This document shows positions 22,422 to 34,636 of a DNA stretch of 64,000 bases, one piece after another. The translations under genes and the position numbers were made by a program. The stretch comes from Thalassia testudinum. Its lineage: Eukaryota > Streptophyta > Magnoliopsida > Alismatales > Hydrocharitaceae. The stretch is from contig JAZHRO010000014.1 of the NCBI GenBank assembly GCA_037157565.1, forward strand, positions 99,603,501 through 99,667,500. Direction: 5' to 3'. How positions within the stretch are numbered: the stretch's first letter is position 1; each line of letters begins with the position of its first letter. The notes beneath the pieces were generated by a model. That model was not told the DNA's origin and made no database searches. It worked only from the letters and a program-made list of their open reading frames with translations.

Positions 22422-23474
22422 ATTTTTTTTGTATTGTATTTAGAAATGATCTTAAGCTGAAGATTTTCTTCTGAGGTGACATAAGTGCGTTTAATGTTGG
22501 ATATTGTGAGAACTAATTGCAGAGAAGACTACCAGTACTTTAAGTCTCACATGACATAGATCATCTCTCGACTAACTAGGACTCTTGATATTTAAACCTT
22601 AAGTATGATTTCCAAATCCTAGGAGGTTTTTGCCGTACTCGAGAGCTCAAGAGATTATGGCTTGTGCATAGTGAAGGTTCAAGTCTGACCAGATGAACAT
22701 TAAGACTCAAGCCCAGGGTTTCACGAATTTTTAAGTACAGGTTGGTCGCAGTTTCAGCTCGTGTCTTCGGATTGACCCTTAAAAAGATGACGGAAAACTC
22801 AACTCCCATTTTCTGACATTTGTGGCTCAAAGAAAATAGGGTAATTGCCCTGAAGAGCTTCATTTGTAAGGGGAATATTTTACAGACATTTGTGAGATGT
22901 ACTGACTTATTTGCATCTTCTCTCTCATTTTTCTTTTTTTGAAACACGTGTCAGTATATCTCTTACAACATTATTTGGAGGAGCACACTTTTCTTTTTGG
23001 TGGGAGAGTTCCTTTTTGGTGGAAAGAGTCTCTCCTAAACACAAGACTAAAGCCTAGGATAAAAAGTCTACCTGCGTGCACAGGTAAGGACTCCACCTTC
23101 CCTAATGAACATTAGGGTTGGATCTTATGTTCACCTGGTCTCTGTTGATATGTGTAGTGTGAACAAAGATTACTTAGGATCTCGAGTAGAAGCAAACCAA
23201 CGGATCCTGTACTGGTCTCTCAGCTATAAGAATACGTCCTTAGTTAGGAGAAATTCTGATCTATCTTGTCAATGCTCAAGTGAATTAAGTCGAGCCTGAG
23301 CGAGTCAAGCTTCTGTGGCCTAGAAAGTCTTCAAAACAATGGTTGAATATCCATAAACACTTATTGTATTTTTGTTTCATCCTTTAGATCATTACTAAAC
23401 ACCATTTTATATATATAAATATATATAGGTGGAAACTGCATGATACCATAAAATACCCAGATCCTATGGATGCC
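22422..23474 (-). other. Non-coding 3' domain of the minus-strand element
   Basis: About 1.05 kb between the two stem-loop/purine modules. No coding sequence is recognised; short frames here have no visible domains. Confidence 0.5.
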
Positions 23475-23512
23475 TATCCACCCCCATGCCAAACAATGCT
23501 ATGTCCTCATAT
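23475..23512 (-). other. Internal stem-loop plus purine module of the minus-strand element
   Basis: On the minus strand TATG-AGGA-CATA is followed by GCATTGTTTGGCATGGGGG. The loop AGGA is unchanged from the other elements while the paired bases have changed on both sides. Confidence 0.6.
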
Positions 23513-23734
23513 GCATGCAGGGAAGGGTAGAGAAAGGATGAAAGATCAGGTAACGAGAGTTGAGGTGCAGGTATAAAGCAGGGTGGTAGGGTGGGTGGTG
23601 AAGTGAAAAGTGAAGTGAGTGTGATAGTGGCGTGAAAAGTGATGGTGGATAGTGAGTGTTGTTGGGGTGCCTCCCACTGAGCGCTGAATTTAACGTCCCC
23701 AGCTGGACTTAGAATGAGGTACAACATTAGTTAC

Positions 23735-24244
23735 CCTCCAGCAGGGCAATAGTTTCTCCAACGGGGGCAGGTTCATGAGTAAGATAGGGTTTCAAACGCT
23801 GCCCATTGACCGTAAATTTATCCCCAGATTTGGCATCTTCAATCTCAACGACCCCATTGGGAAATGGTCTCAAGACCAGGAAAGGACCAGTCCATTTGGA
23901 CTTTAGTTTCCCAAGAAAGAATTTTAGCCAGGCATTATAGAGCCAAACTTGCTGAGATGGCTCAAATTCTTTCAGCCGAATATGACTGTCGTGAAAAGCC
24001 TTAGTGCATTGTTTGAAACTTAAAGCAGAATCATAGGCTTCATGACGAAGCTCTTCCAGCTCCTGGAGTTGGAGTTTCCTTTCTCGACCACACAGGTCTG
24101 GGTCGAGGTTACATTAGCGAACTGCCCAATAAGCGCGGTGCTCCAATTCCACGGGCAAATGACAAGGCCTCTCGTAAACGATTCTATAAGAAGACATACC
24201 AAGGGGAGCCTTGAAGGCGGTCTGATACTCCCAAAGTGCGTCAA
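23735..24244 (-). pseudogene. Integrase C-terminal part of the minus-strand element
   Basis: In a frame different from the core, the minus strand encodes [15 protein letters not shown], a region following the integrase core in Athila-like elements, then KLKSKWTGPFLVLRPFPNG (the GPY/F-type module) and QRLKPYLTHE near the end. It sits directly downstream of the catalytic core and is separated from it by a frameshift. It ends at about 23735 with ALLEGN and a stop. Confidence 0.75.
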
Positions 24245-25549
24245 TCAGCTTGTCGAACCAGTCCTTACGGACAGGCTGAACCATTTTTGGAGAATTTGCT
24301 TGATTTGCATGTCCGACACCTCTGCCTGGCCGTTCATCTGAGGATGATACGAGGATGCGATACGATGGTGGACTCCGTATTTCCTCATAAGTACCCGAAA
24401 AGAAGCATAGGTAAAGTGGCTTCCTCCATCAAAGATAATGGCTCGAGGGATCCCAAAACGCGCAAAGATGTGGTCTTTGACAAAGCAAGTGGATATAACA
24501 TGGTCAGCATGACACGTGCGAATAGCCTCTATCCATTTCAAAACATAGTCAATGGCCACAAGGATGAATTCGAAGCCCTTGGAAGGAGGAAAGGAACCCA
24601 TGAAATCAATTCCCCAAATGTCGAAGATTTCTGCACGTAGGATGGGTTGTAAGGGCATCATGTCACGTCGTGACATTGACCCTAACGACTGGCACCTAGT
24701 GCAATGCTTGGCATAATTGTGTGCATCCTGGTGAAGGGATGGCCAAAAGAAACCGCATTACAACACCTTGGCTACAGTTTTCCTCCCAAAGAAATGGCCT
24801 TCGCAGGCCTGATCGTGGCAGAAGGATAGCACACTGGGGAATTCGCTGTCAGGAATACAGCGATGGATGATTTGATCAGCACCTATGCGAAAAAGAAGTG
24901 GATTATCCCAGAAATAATACTTTGCTTCTTCCATGAGACGCTCACGCTGGTTTTTAGGCCAACCACGTGGAAGGGATCCAGAAGCAAGGTAATTGGCAAT
25001 GTCGGCATACCACGGTCCACTTGCCACATTAATTGCCAATAGGTGCTCATCAGGAAAAATTTCATTGATCAGCAGAGTAAGTCCAATATGGTCAGGGTCC
25101 AGTCTGGAAAGATGATCAGCCACAACATTCTGGGCTCCGGCCTTATCGCGGATCTCAATGTCAAATTCTTGGAGCAGAAGGATCCAACGAATCAGTTTAG
25201 GCTTGGCATCCTTCTTGCGTATGAGACGGCGAATGACCTCGTGATCAGTGAAAACAATAACATGTGAGCCCAGAAGGTAAGAGCGGAATTTCTCCAGCCC
25301 AAAGATGACTGCCAGTAGTTCTTTTTCAGTGGTAGTATAATTACGCTGGGCCTCGTCCAATGTCTTACTGGCATAGTACACCACGAAGGGGTGTCTATCG
25401 CGTCTTTGTCCTAGGATGACTCCGACTGCAAGGTCAAAAGCATCACACATGAGTTCAAAGTCGAGGGACCAATCAGGTGGTTGGAGAACAGGGGCCTTGG
25501 TGACAGCATTACGCAACTGCGTGAATGCTCGTATGCAGTCAGGGTCCAT
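24245..25549 (-). pseudogene. RNase H and integrase core of the minus-strand element
   Basis: One frame (25549 to 24245) with a gap of stops between 24757 and 24677. RNase H shows [19 protein letters not shown] (DAS to DAF change), [24 protein letters not shown] and [10 protein letters not shown]. The linker includes [20 protein letters not shown] and ADHLSRLDP. The integrase zinc site shows [11 protein letters not shown]; the core has WGIDFMGSFP, AIIFDGGSHF and NGQAEVSDMQIKQIL (the D, D, E triad). Better preserved than the plus-strand element in this part. Confidence 0.92.
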
Positions 25550-25581
25550 ATCGAAGGGTACATCGGTTGATAGGGGATGAG

Positions 25582-26810
25582 TTAAAGGTCAAGAAATCTT
25601 GGAGAAATCTTTGATGAATCTCCTATAGAAACCAACGTGTCCCAGGAAGGAGTGGATTTGTTTGATAGAGCCAGCACAGGTAAATCAGCAATTACATCAA
25701 GCTTAGCTCTGTCAACATTAATACCCTTGTCGGAGATGATATGCCCGAGAACAATTCCCTCGTGCACCATAAAATGACTTTTTTCCAAAGAAAGCACACG
25801 GTTTACATCAATATATCTCCTGAGGATACGGGTCAGGTTGGCAAGACATTCATCGAAATAGGGTCCAAAGATAGAAAAGTCATCCATGAAGACCTCGAGA
25901 AAGTCACTCACCATGTCATGGAATATCGCCAGCATACATCTCTGGAATGTTGCTGGCATGTTGCAAAGTCCGAACGGCATCCTTCTAACTGCAAAGGTGC
26001 CAAAGGGGCAGGTAAAAGTGGTTTTCTCTTGGTCCCAGGGGTCAATTGCTACCTGGTTATATCCTGAGAATCCATCCAGGAAACAGAAAAATTTATTTCC
26101 TGCTAACCGCTCCAGGATTTGGTCAATGAAAGGTAGTGGAAAGTGATCTTTCTTAGTTGCAGCATTGAGTTTCCTATAATCTACACACACTCTCCAAGAT
26201 GTAGGAGTGCGTGTAGGGATGGATTCGCCCCTGTCATTGACACGGATGGTGAGTCCCGCCTTCTTGGGCACAACGTGAATCGGACTCACCCAAGGGCTAT
26301 CACTGATCGGGTAGATTATACCGCATCTAGCCACTTAATGATTTCCTTCTTAATGACCTCCTGCATGTTAAGGTTGAGACATCGCTGCATCTCGCGGGAA
26401 TGTCGAGCCTCCTCCTCCGTATATATACGGTGACTGCAGTAGGAGGGGATAATGCCAGATAAGTCTGATAGAGACCATCCAATGGCTGCCTTATGTTCTA
26501 TGAGGACCTTTGTTAGTTTGCACACTTGCTCCCTGGTCAATTTTGAACTGATGATTATGGGGAGCGTTTCATTTGGCCCCAGAAAAACATATTTAAGTGT
26601 ACTAGGCAACTCTTTCAGCTCGGGAGTGGATGGTGAAAGGTCTGGCATTTCTTGGGACGAGAGTATCCCAAGCGGATCAGAAAACAAAGTAGGAGGAAGA
26701 AATTGGCCCTCAGATTGGCCAAGAAGAGGGGCTTCTTGGATAGATGGATCCAAAATGGAATAGCCCCAATAAGAAGTATATGGACTCAAGGTCCCAGAGT
26801 GGAGTTGCAA
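25582..26810 (-). pseudogene. Reverse transcriptase of the minus-strand element
   Basis: The lead-in LPSTLKYVFLGPNETLPII and IGWSLSDLSGI is at 26810-26316. The catalytic part (26334-25582) shows GIIYPISDSPWVSPIHVV, WRVCVDYRKLN, CFLDGFSGYNQVA, MPFGLCNMPATFQ and VFMDDFSIFG with the MDD catalytic box, then SHFMVHEGIVLGH. A frameshift falls just before GIIYP and another after LDVIADLP, where the thumb and connection continue out of frame. Confidence 0.92.
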
Positions 26811-27670
26811 ATCCGCCTAATTTGGCAGGAAAGAAAGGGCAATCCGATCTTCAATAGTGTGGACCAGTGGTGAGTAGCCTGGATATGACTCAGACCATGA
26901 GGTATGGGAAGCGGAGAAAACCTCGTCAGCAGTCTGGTCAGGAGAAGGTACAGGACAAGGGAGGGATGGGGAACGTCACAATATGTGTCGGTCAGGCAAT
27001 CATCAGTGTTTACAGGTAATCCGCAGCAGTCAGAATAGGTCCCAATTAGTCCGATACACACGCTGACGGTCATGTCCTCATCAGACGTGTCATCCTCAAT
27101 GCAATCGCAATCAAAGTTCTTGACTACCTTGAAGATGTTAAGCTTGAGCTTTTCAGATCTAACGGCAATCTCAATACAACCCGACTCGCAGTCGATATGG
27201 GCACAGGCTATGGACAAGAAGGGTTGACCAAGGATGATCAGACAATCAGAAAGTGAGCTAGGAACTTCCATATCTAAAACAAGAAAGTCAACAGGAAAAC
27301 AGAGACTGTTGACCCTAACCACCACATCTTCCACCACACCCTTCGAGATTTTGACAGAATGATCTGCCAACTGTAACGTGACAGGGGTGGGTTTCAAATT
27401 TCCCAAGGAAAATTTTTCGAGCATGATGGCTGGTATGAGATTGATGGAAGATCCTAGATCAAGCAAGGCATGGTTAAAATTGCTGCCTTGGATGCTACAG
27501 GAAATAAATGGTGTGCCCAGATCTTTCTGCTTCGGTGGTAGGTTTGACAGTATAGCACAACTCGCATGAGGTGAGAGAACCATTGGATTATCAAAGGCCT
27601 GTGTATCTTTCTTTTTGCCTTTTGGCTCCCTCAGTAGGGCCTCAGGAAATGGGACTGATTCTAGCACCAA
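26786..27670 (-). pseudogene. Aspartic protease region of the minus-strand element
   Basis: The frame is the same as gag of this element (difference from the gag start is a multiple of three). FNHALLDLGSSINLIP holds the catalytic Asp; VEDVVVRVNSLCFPVDFLV and IILGQPFLS complete the fold. A long acidic linker follows. Uninterrupted for 294 codons. It cleaves Gag-Pol in functional relatives. Confidence 0.88.
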
Positions 27671-28207
27671 TTTGGGTGTATCGTCCTCTCGCGAATGCAG
27701 TGCACATCCCGAATGAGTAAGCGATGAAGAAGATGGGCCAGGATCAGGTCAAGGGGGATCGATGGTTAGCTTACCACTCCTCGTAGTGATCTCATTGGAC
27801 GATGCAGGTCCAGTGGGATCATACGGTGGAGGAGGGTTCGCAATGGGGACATAAGAGTGAGGTGCTGCAGTGGGATTAGCCTGAAATCCCGGTGGAATGC
27901 TGGGAGCCTACAGAATCTGATGAACCTACCCTTGACGAGGTCGTACCTGTGGTTGCGGACCACAGGGGACAAAATTTCATGGGTTTGGAATAGGTTGGGC
28001 GGGAAGAGTGCCCTGAGATCGAGTCGCCATGTGTAGTTGACTAATCTTAGCATTCTGCTGCGCCAATTGGTGCTGAAGAGAGGTCATGTTCTCTTCATGG
28101 CGCTTTGACATTTCTGTCATCATTCACATCAATTTGTCAAGCGGACTTGATGTGTGTTCGATTTGCGGTAAGCAAGGGCCTGATGGCAGATTCGCCATAG
28201 GATTAGA

Positions 28208-29635
28208 CTAGGCCCTTGGGATGATGGGCGCGGACGGTCGCATTGGTCCACCCGCGGGGTTTTGGTGCTGCGGGCTGTTGGACCAAGCGAAATTCGGATG
28301 ATTTCGCCACCTTGGGTTATAAGTGGCAAAGAACGGGTTGTTCCCCAGGGCACAAGCGTCTTCTATGCCAGAAGATGCGTCCGCATGTAAATATGCGTCC
28401 GAGCACACGGAGGCTTGGTCCTCCGTGTCAAAATACTGGCTTGCAGAAGCCAGATCCACATGACTTACCAAATCGCTCGGCAGGACACTCGGTAAGGAAG
28501 GTCTTATGGGGTTTCTCGGGATAAGCCTGGTGTTGGAAGAATTGGGATTGTGATGAAGTGGTGAGGTGGCGGTGTTTGCCATAGAACTTGTGGGGCTGGC
28601 CAGAAGCTCGTCCAGCTTCTTGTGCATGACAGAGACTTCATCCAATTTCTGTGCGATAAGGCTGAGATCTGTGGATGAATGGGAGGGTCCCGTGTCAACT
28701 TCGTGGACATTACGGGGCAAGCTTGTACGATTAAAGGCGACAATGGAGGCATTGTTCATTGAGTTTTCGCTCATATTTTCAAATAATTCGAATGCTCCAT
28801 TCTCGTCTTTATTCATAAAATTCCCTCCACAGGAAGCGTCTGCAATCTGCTTCAAAGTCTCATTTAGCCCAGAGTAGAAAATCTAGGCTATATGCCACTT
28901 AGGCAGACCGTGGTGTGGACACTTCCTGAGGAGGTCATTATATCTCTCCCATGACTCATGAAATTGTTCGTCGTTTTGTTGCGTAAATGAACTGATAGCA
29001 CGACGAAGCTCATTGGTTCGCCCGATTGGGAAGAACTTCTTGAGAAACGCTATTCGCATCTCTTCCCAAGAGTGGATGGTTCTCCCAAGGGTGCATAACC
29101 ACTGTGAAGCTTTATCCCGCAATGAAAACGGGAACATTTTCATGAGGACTATAGGTAACCCGATATTTCTAGGTTTAGCAGTTTCAGCCAATCGGCTTAG
29201 GTCTTCCAAGTGGAGAAAAGGATCTTCACTTGCACGACCATGGAAGTGAAAATTTATCAGGCCAATTATGTTAGGTTTCAATTCAAAGTCGTCCCCGCCA
29301 ATGGGGACCCGAATTTGTCCTATGGTCTCTGTAGCAGCAGGATTCTGATAGGAGCTAAGAGACCTGGGCTCCTCCCGTTCGGGAGGGTTCTGTATTTCCT
29401 CCAATGTTTCCCTAATGGCCTCAATTTGGTCATTATACATTTCCATTTGGGCTTGGAGGTGGGTTATGGGATCTAAGGCTCCACCACCTGGTGGATTTTG
29501 AGGGCGATTTCCTCCCTTGGGATTTGGGGTTGGGCGTGCAGCCATGTTTGTGGAGGAGGAGGATGATGCGGCTTCTTTTCTAAAATTATTAGGTAATTCA
29601 CACAGTTCAGGGTTTTGTGACCTCCTCCCAAACAT
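28208..29635 (-). pseudogene. gag: Gag of the minus-strand element
   Basis: Starts at an ATG with MFGRRSQNPELCELPNNF, followed by a Gly/Pro-rich segment, then the gag domain: FHFHGRASEDPFLHLEDL, FPFSLRDKASQWL, FLKKFFPIGRTNEL and ESWERYNDLLRKCPHHGL. A TAG (28883-28885) falls just before IFYSGLNETLKQIADAS, where Athila relatives usually have Gln or Gln-Thr; the same frame then runs open to 28208. Between 28207 and 27671 the linker to protease is broken. The copy would make no full-length Gag-Pol. Confidence 0.88.
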
Positions 29636-31012
29636 GCACTACCGCAGGAAGAATTAGGGAGATAAGAAGGGAAAAGAGATGAGAGAAATGACGCAGCAAA
29701 GGTACACTTGATGACAAATCAATACAATCAAATTCCTAACCTCTATAGTGTGCCCTTAGACCAAAAGATCTAAATTACCAACTATCACGACCTATGGAAC
29801 TGAATGCGATCACCGCAGAACAACCGGGCCAGATTGAAAGGCCGTTTGCCCCAGTCTTACACACCTGATAGCACGTAGGAACCCTCACCAGCACATAGGC
29901 GCTACACGCAGGTAGTTAGACCTCCAATCCTTAATATGGGTCAAGTTGCTACCAATTTTAGTTAGAGGCTTAGGATCAAGTGCTTCCGGAATGTGAAGGG
30001 CGTTATTTATGAGTAATGCCCAAGTGATTGATTTTATAGAGTGTGTAAACCAAGCATGCAATGGGGAAATCTCCCCGAATTGAAGTTTTAATTTGTGAGT
30101 GCTTTTTAGGATTCATCCTTAAGTAGTATGGATTTTAGGATTTCTCTGAATTACCAATTCAACCAATCTTTGGGTTTTGAGAGAATACAAGTTTTCTTCT
30201 AAGCCCAGCAAACCCTTCTTCAATGTCAATTGGTTAATGCATGCTAAAATGCAATGGGCTTCCCAAGATGGAGATTTCTATGTGTGGATGCACGAATCAA
30301 TTTTAGATTAGTGTGAAAGGGAGCCAAAACACTTCAATTCAAGTGCTCCCAATCACCAAAATGATTTCCACACACAAGGCTCAACCAAAAGATAAAGAAA
30401 ATCAAATTGTTGGGGTTGAAGTACTCAGGATCAAATCTTAGGCACGTGAAAGGTCGTGGTGGGGTTGGAATCAACTCAATTCCAAGTCTCCCAACCAAAA
30501 AGGTGATCCCAAATTGTAGATAAGTGAGGCAAAGAGGGATGGCAATCAATCCTTTTATTTGCCTCAAAGAATACTTCAAACGGCGAAAGATTCAAGAATC
30601 AAGATTCTTTGATCTTCGCTATGCGAAGTTTTGCAGGAAATCCTGGGGCAGTGGGAGTAAAGGCAAACAATCATACAAGTGAATTTTAATCCACTTGCCC
30701 CAATAGATCCCAAGAAGTTTTTCTAGTTTTTAGTTTTTCTTTCATATATATTTTTTACTAAGGTGACAAGTTAACCTAAGTTGCTAAGAAAGAAAGACCT
30801 ACTTGTTCAGCAACGTGTGCGAAGCTCCAGTGTGATGCTGGCGTCTTCACGCACTCGTTCCAGCCTTGGATTTGCCCATGTTTTCGACTTCGTCTGCCTA
30901 TCTTCTCCTTGCAACTGGTTCACCTGCACACCAAAAATAGAGACACCCATGAAGAGAAGGGTGTGAGAAGAGAGAATGAAAGGAATGGAGTAAAAACTTA
31001 CTTGAATGCGCA
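29636..31012 (-). other. 5' untranslated leader of the minus-strand element
   Basis: About 1.4 kb between gag and primer site; no supported coding sequence. Confidence 0.6.
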
Positions 31013-31032
31013 CTTCCTCAGCAACGGTGCCA
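31013..31032 (-). other. Primer-binding site, tRNA-Asp type, minus-strand element
   Basis: On the minus strand TGGCACCGTTGCTGAGGAAG abuts the LTR end CTCTTTTCA and resembles the tRNA-Asp complement TGGCGCCGTTGCCGGGGATC. Confidence 0.75.
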
Positions 31033-33730
31033 TGAAAAGAGTTTATGTTCGGGCCCGGATAGGTTGTGTTAATATGGTGATTTTATCGTTGAAATGAGTA
31101 TAGTGGTTAACCTAAATCGAGCCTAACCATCTCTTTACAAAATTGTTTACCCGGCCTACTTGATTTTATCTTGGTCACTTTTAGGCCTAGGGTCGAACTG
31201 AGGGAAGTGCGATTAGAAGAAGTTTCTACGCCTTTCCTACAATGAATCTCTTTCGTTCATTTATTATGTTTTTGGTGTTTTTCTATTAAAGATTTTCTTC
31301 GGATAATTTTTTGTCCTTGAGGTACACCCTCAAACTCAAGTTCATGCTTTAAGCCAAATTAGGGTTTCCAAAACTGGTCTTGCTATTCGCAAGACTGAGT
31401 ACCTGCAAGTCAAAGATTATCTTTTCTCTTTTGTGTATTTTTTTATCTTTTTAATGGCAGGAAAGAGAAACAGAAATAAAGTAAATATAGTATATATGTA
31501 TATATATATATATTATATATGTATAAAGGGGTGGGGGTGGAGGTGGAGATGGCATGTAGCACAGTGTCGAGTTGGTCGTCGTCTAGGAAGAAGCAACCAA
31601 CAGGACGAAGTGCCGTGTGGAGTGTAGGAGGGATGGTGGAAGATGAATGTGAACACGCTTTCTATATGCGTGTATATCAGCAATTGGTGCGGATATTCCC
31701 ACGATACAACGTATGGTAAGTAATAAGAAAAAAAATATATATATGTATATATGTAAGTATATCTATATGTATATATATATATTGTTATAAACATATAGGT
31801 ATATATGTAGTTATATATGTATATATTTATATATATATGTATATATATATATAAAGATATAAATATATGTATAGATAGATATATGTATAGATATATATAT
31901 ATATATATGTATATGTATGTATATATAACTATATATATATATATATATGTATATTTATATATAGTAATATATATATATAGATATATGTAGATAGATATGT
32001 ATATATATATATGTATATATGTATGTATATTTTTATATATGTATAAATATATGTGTATATATATGTATATATATATATATGTGTCTATACTTATACTTAG
32101 TTATATAGGTAATAATATATATATATAGATATATATATTTATTTATTTATAAGTATATAAATATATGTATATATGTAAATATATTTGTATATAGACTAAT
32201 ACATAGTTATATAAGTACTAATATACTTAGAGATATATGTATATATATATGTATATAAATATATATATGTACGTATATATATATGTATATAGTAGAGTAA
32301 AGGTGTATGTATGGGAGTGTGAGTGTGTGTGTGTATGTGTGTGCAGAGAGTGTGAGAGAGTGCTATGTGAGAGAGAGAGAAAGAGAGAGCGCTCAGTTCT
32401 GCTGGAGTGAAGAAGGCTGGAGTTAAGTCGTCCGCGTCCTCAGGGCATCGTCTGATGGCCACAGCACACCGCGCTACGCATAGGTGCTCGAAGATGCACA
32501 CTGGAGGGAGTAAGCGCGAGGGAGAAGGACCGTAGCGCACCACGCTGCATGAAGAGGAGAGTGCGGGCGCGAAGAAGCGGGCGGGCGTACGTGGGTGAAG
32601 GGAGCGGGCACACGCAGACGCTGAAGCGAGAGGGTGTGGGCGCTGGCAGATGCGGGCACACGCAGATGCACGGGCGGGCATTGAAGTGGGTGCGGGGCGG
32701 GACGTGGGTGCGGGCGCGGGCTGGGGCCAGTTGTGGCATGTCAGGTGACCGGTTAAGTGAGAAACTTATCGGTCACCTCACTGTAGCCACAGTGTTCGGC
32801 TGACTAGCTTGAACAGTGGCTACAGTGCATGGCTGAGCCGCGCGACTGGGCGTGTCCGGTCCTGTGAGTGCGGGAGGTGTGAGCGGCTAGCGCATGTGCG
32901 GAGAAGTTGCACCGGCTGCTGGATTGCAGAGAGCCAGTTCACGACAAGGTGCGCGGAGAAGGCTTAGCCACGGGCGAAGGAGCGCGACACGGCAAGCGGA
33001 GAGGGGAGTGGGTGTCCTGCTGGCATGCACGGTGGAGCTTGATCGGCTACTGCAGGGGCGTGCGGTGGCCAGTTGAGCTTCAAAGCTTCAAGCTTTGTGG
33101 CAATGGCGGAATTGGCTTTAACGGCGAAACAGAGAGAGAACCACCATGCCCACCAGCTCTTTGATGAGCTGGGCGGTGGTGGACTCACGGTGGTGGTTGT
33201 GCACCACAGTGAGGTACTCCTGCCCGCAGAGTGGCTCCTCAGAGGAGGAGAGGCTGCGTATGGAGGGAGAGGGGAAGAGACGGCCTGGAGGAAGCTACTG
33301 TGTTGGGTTTTTTTTTTGGTGGACCAGGCTCCCTTTTAAGGAAGCTAGCCATGCCTTTTTAAAGAGGAAGAAGGCATGCACAGCCATGCCCTAGCTGTGC
33401 ATGGCTGTCCATGCAGCTTTGCAGGGAGTGGCTGTGCGGGGCAAGCTGAGCAGGGAATGGCGCGAGGAAGAGGCTGCCATGCATTGCATCCACGCGGTGA
33501 AGAATTTCAAAGTCAAATAGAAATAGAAAATAAAGATGGAGAATTTGCGAAGCAGCACTTGAAGGAAATGTAAATTACAAGGCCATTTATTTCACTCTCT
33601 TCCCCTCTCAATTAATTGCATGCATGCATGTATTTTTACAAATGCGACTATGGATACCTAATATGCATTGGCAATGCTAGGAAATAGCACAAGACGGCAC
33701 AATTGCAGGTGTATTTTTGCGGTGCAATCA
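31033..33730 (-). repeat. 5' LTR of the minus-strand element (right-hand LTR)
   Basis: Colinear with the left-hand LTR, including the U5 box near 31190, the TA tract and the GC-rich block, with scattered substitutions and microsatellite length differences. Confidence 0.92.
31724..32300. repeat. TA-rich microsatellite tract in the right-hand LTR
   Basis: Counterpart of the tract at 20403-20960, showing it was already part of the LTR at integration. Confidence 0.9.
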
Positions 33731-34426
33731 GCTGGCAGCTGGAAGGACTACAGTAGTGCAGGCCAGGCACTCGTCTGTGGGAGGAAAGGCAGAAAATGAT
33801 GGCGAGTCTACAGTAGCTGCAACTTGTGAGTAATGAGATAGATACTTACTACTGGTAGGGCAGTTTTCAGTGAAGCAAGCGTATGAGAAAGTTATTAGAG
33901 CCAATAGTGAGGTGGAATGGGACCCTATTAATAGAAAGATTTGGCTAATAAAATTTCCTCTAAAGGTTCAGATATTCCTGTGGCTATGCAGACGTGAAGG
34001 GTTGATCACTGGTGATCTGAGACACAGAAGGATGGGGACTATTCTAAATGCCTACCCTCTTTGTGGGTTTCATTCTGATAGTGCGTCACACATTTTCTCC
34101 TCTTGTTTGATCACTGATAAGATTTGGAGGTTGGTTTGTTTAGAACCCCTCCCCTCCTAGGATTTGGTATGGCAAGGGTTCATCACTCCTGGTCGACCCT
34201 TGGGGCCTATGGAAGCTGTTTTGTGGTGTGTGTGGAGGGCGCATAATGATAAGCCTTTTCAGGAGAGATTGGTGAGATGTGAGAATATTATAAAGGAGTG
34301 CTGGTCTCTCATATATAGTTGGGCTTCTTACCTGTAATTGTTTTTTTTGATATGGAATATACTACCCTCCGGATTGCTATCGGCTCATGATAGCAATCCT
34401 CAATGTTTCAAAAAAAAAAAAAAAAA
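33731..34426 (+). pseudogene. LINE ORF2 C-terminus (zf-RVT), 3' UTR and poly(A) tail
   Basis: An open stretch at 33870-34160 encodes a zf-RVT domain: FSVKQAY just upstream, IWLIKFPLKVQIFLWLCRR, then CPLCGF-type spacing (here YPLCGFHSDSASHIFSSC) before IWRLV. This domain follows the reverse transcriptase in plant L1 ORF2. After a stop at 34160 a degenerate tail runs on, and the element ends in a 17-base A tract. This identifies the true 3' end of the LINE begun at about 2.1 kb. Confidence 0.85.
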
Positions 34427-34636
34427 CTCCCGTTATTTCAGATCCAGCTTCAGATCTACTTATTGCCTGCAATCGACATAATGTACTTAATTAGCACATT
34501 ATAACATCATTTTATGCATAGCTAAAGTAAAGTAGTAAAGATGCAGATAATGCTTATGCATGCATGAATTTTCCTAACTTATGCTAAGTTCTAGCTTAAT
34601 CTATGTCAATTAGGACCTATGATTACTGCGCAATCA
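34427..34636. other. Unassigned spacer after the LINE
   Basis: About 210 bp of AT-rich sequence between the LINE poly(A) and the first recognisable NA LTR sequence. Nothing coding is seen. It may be the truncated U5 tip of the NA-1 left LTR or older flanking DNA. Confidence 0.4.

Larger units (their letters stand above)
19697..33730 (-). mobile_element. Complete Athila-like Ty3/gypsy retrotransposon (minus strand)
   Basis: A 14.0-kb element with LTRs of about 2.69 kb. On the minus strand it has a tRNA-Asp-like primer site next to the right-hand LTR, then gag, protease, reverse transcriptase, RNase H and integrase, and a purine tract next to the left-hand LTR. It is a different subfamily from the element at 4082: Gag and LTRs differ and the LTRs hold long TA-rich microsatellites. 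The flanking pentamers GCGAG (19692-19696) and GCTGG (33731-33735) agree at only 3 of 5 positions, so no perfect target duplication survives. It interrupts the LINE, which resumes on the other side. Confidence 0.92.
2100..34426 (+). mobile_element. L1-like LINE split into four pieces by three insertions
   Basis: The pieces at about 2100-4081, 15535-17030, 18787-19696 and 33731-34426 form one colinear LINE of about 5.1 kb: ORF1 with two zinc knuckles, then ORF2 with AP endonuclease, reverse transcriptase and a C-terminal zinc-binding reverse-transcriptase-associated domain (zf-RVT), then a run of 17 A at 34410-34426. The order of domains and the perfect target duplications of two of the insertions show it was a single element. 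The 5' edge is uncertain; ORF1 seems to lack the N-terminal domain usual in plant L1 elements, so the copy is probably 5' truncated. No clear LINE target duplication was found. It is dead, with several stops and frameshifts. Confidence 0.85.
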
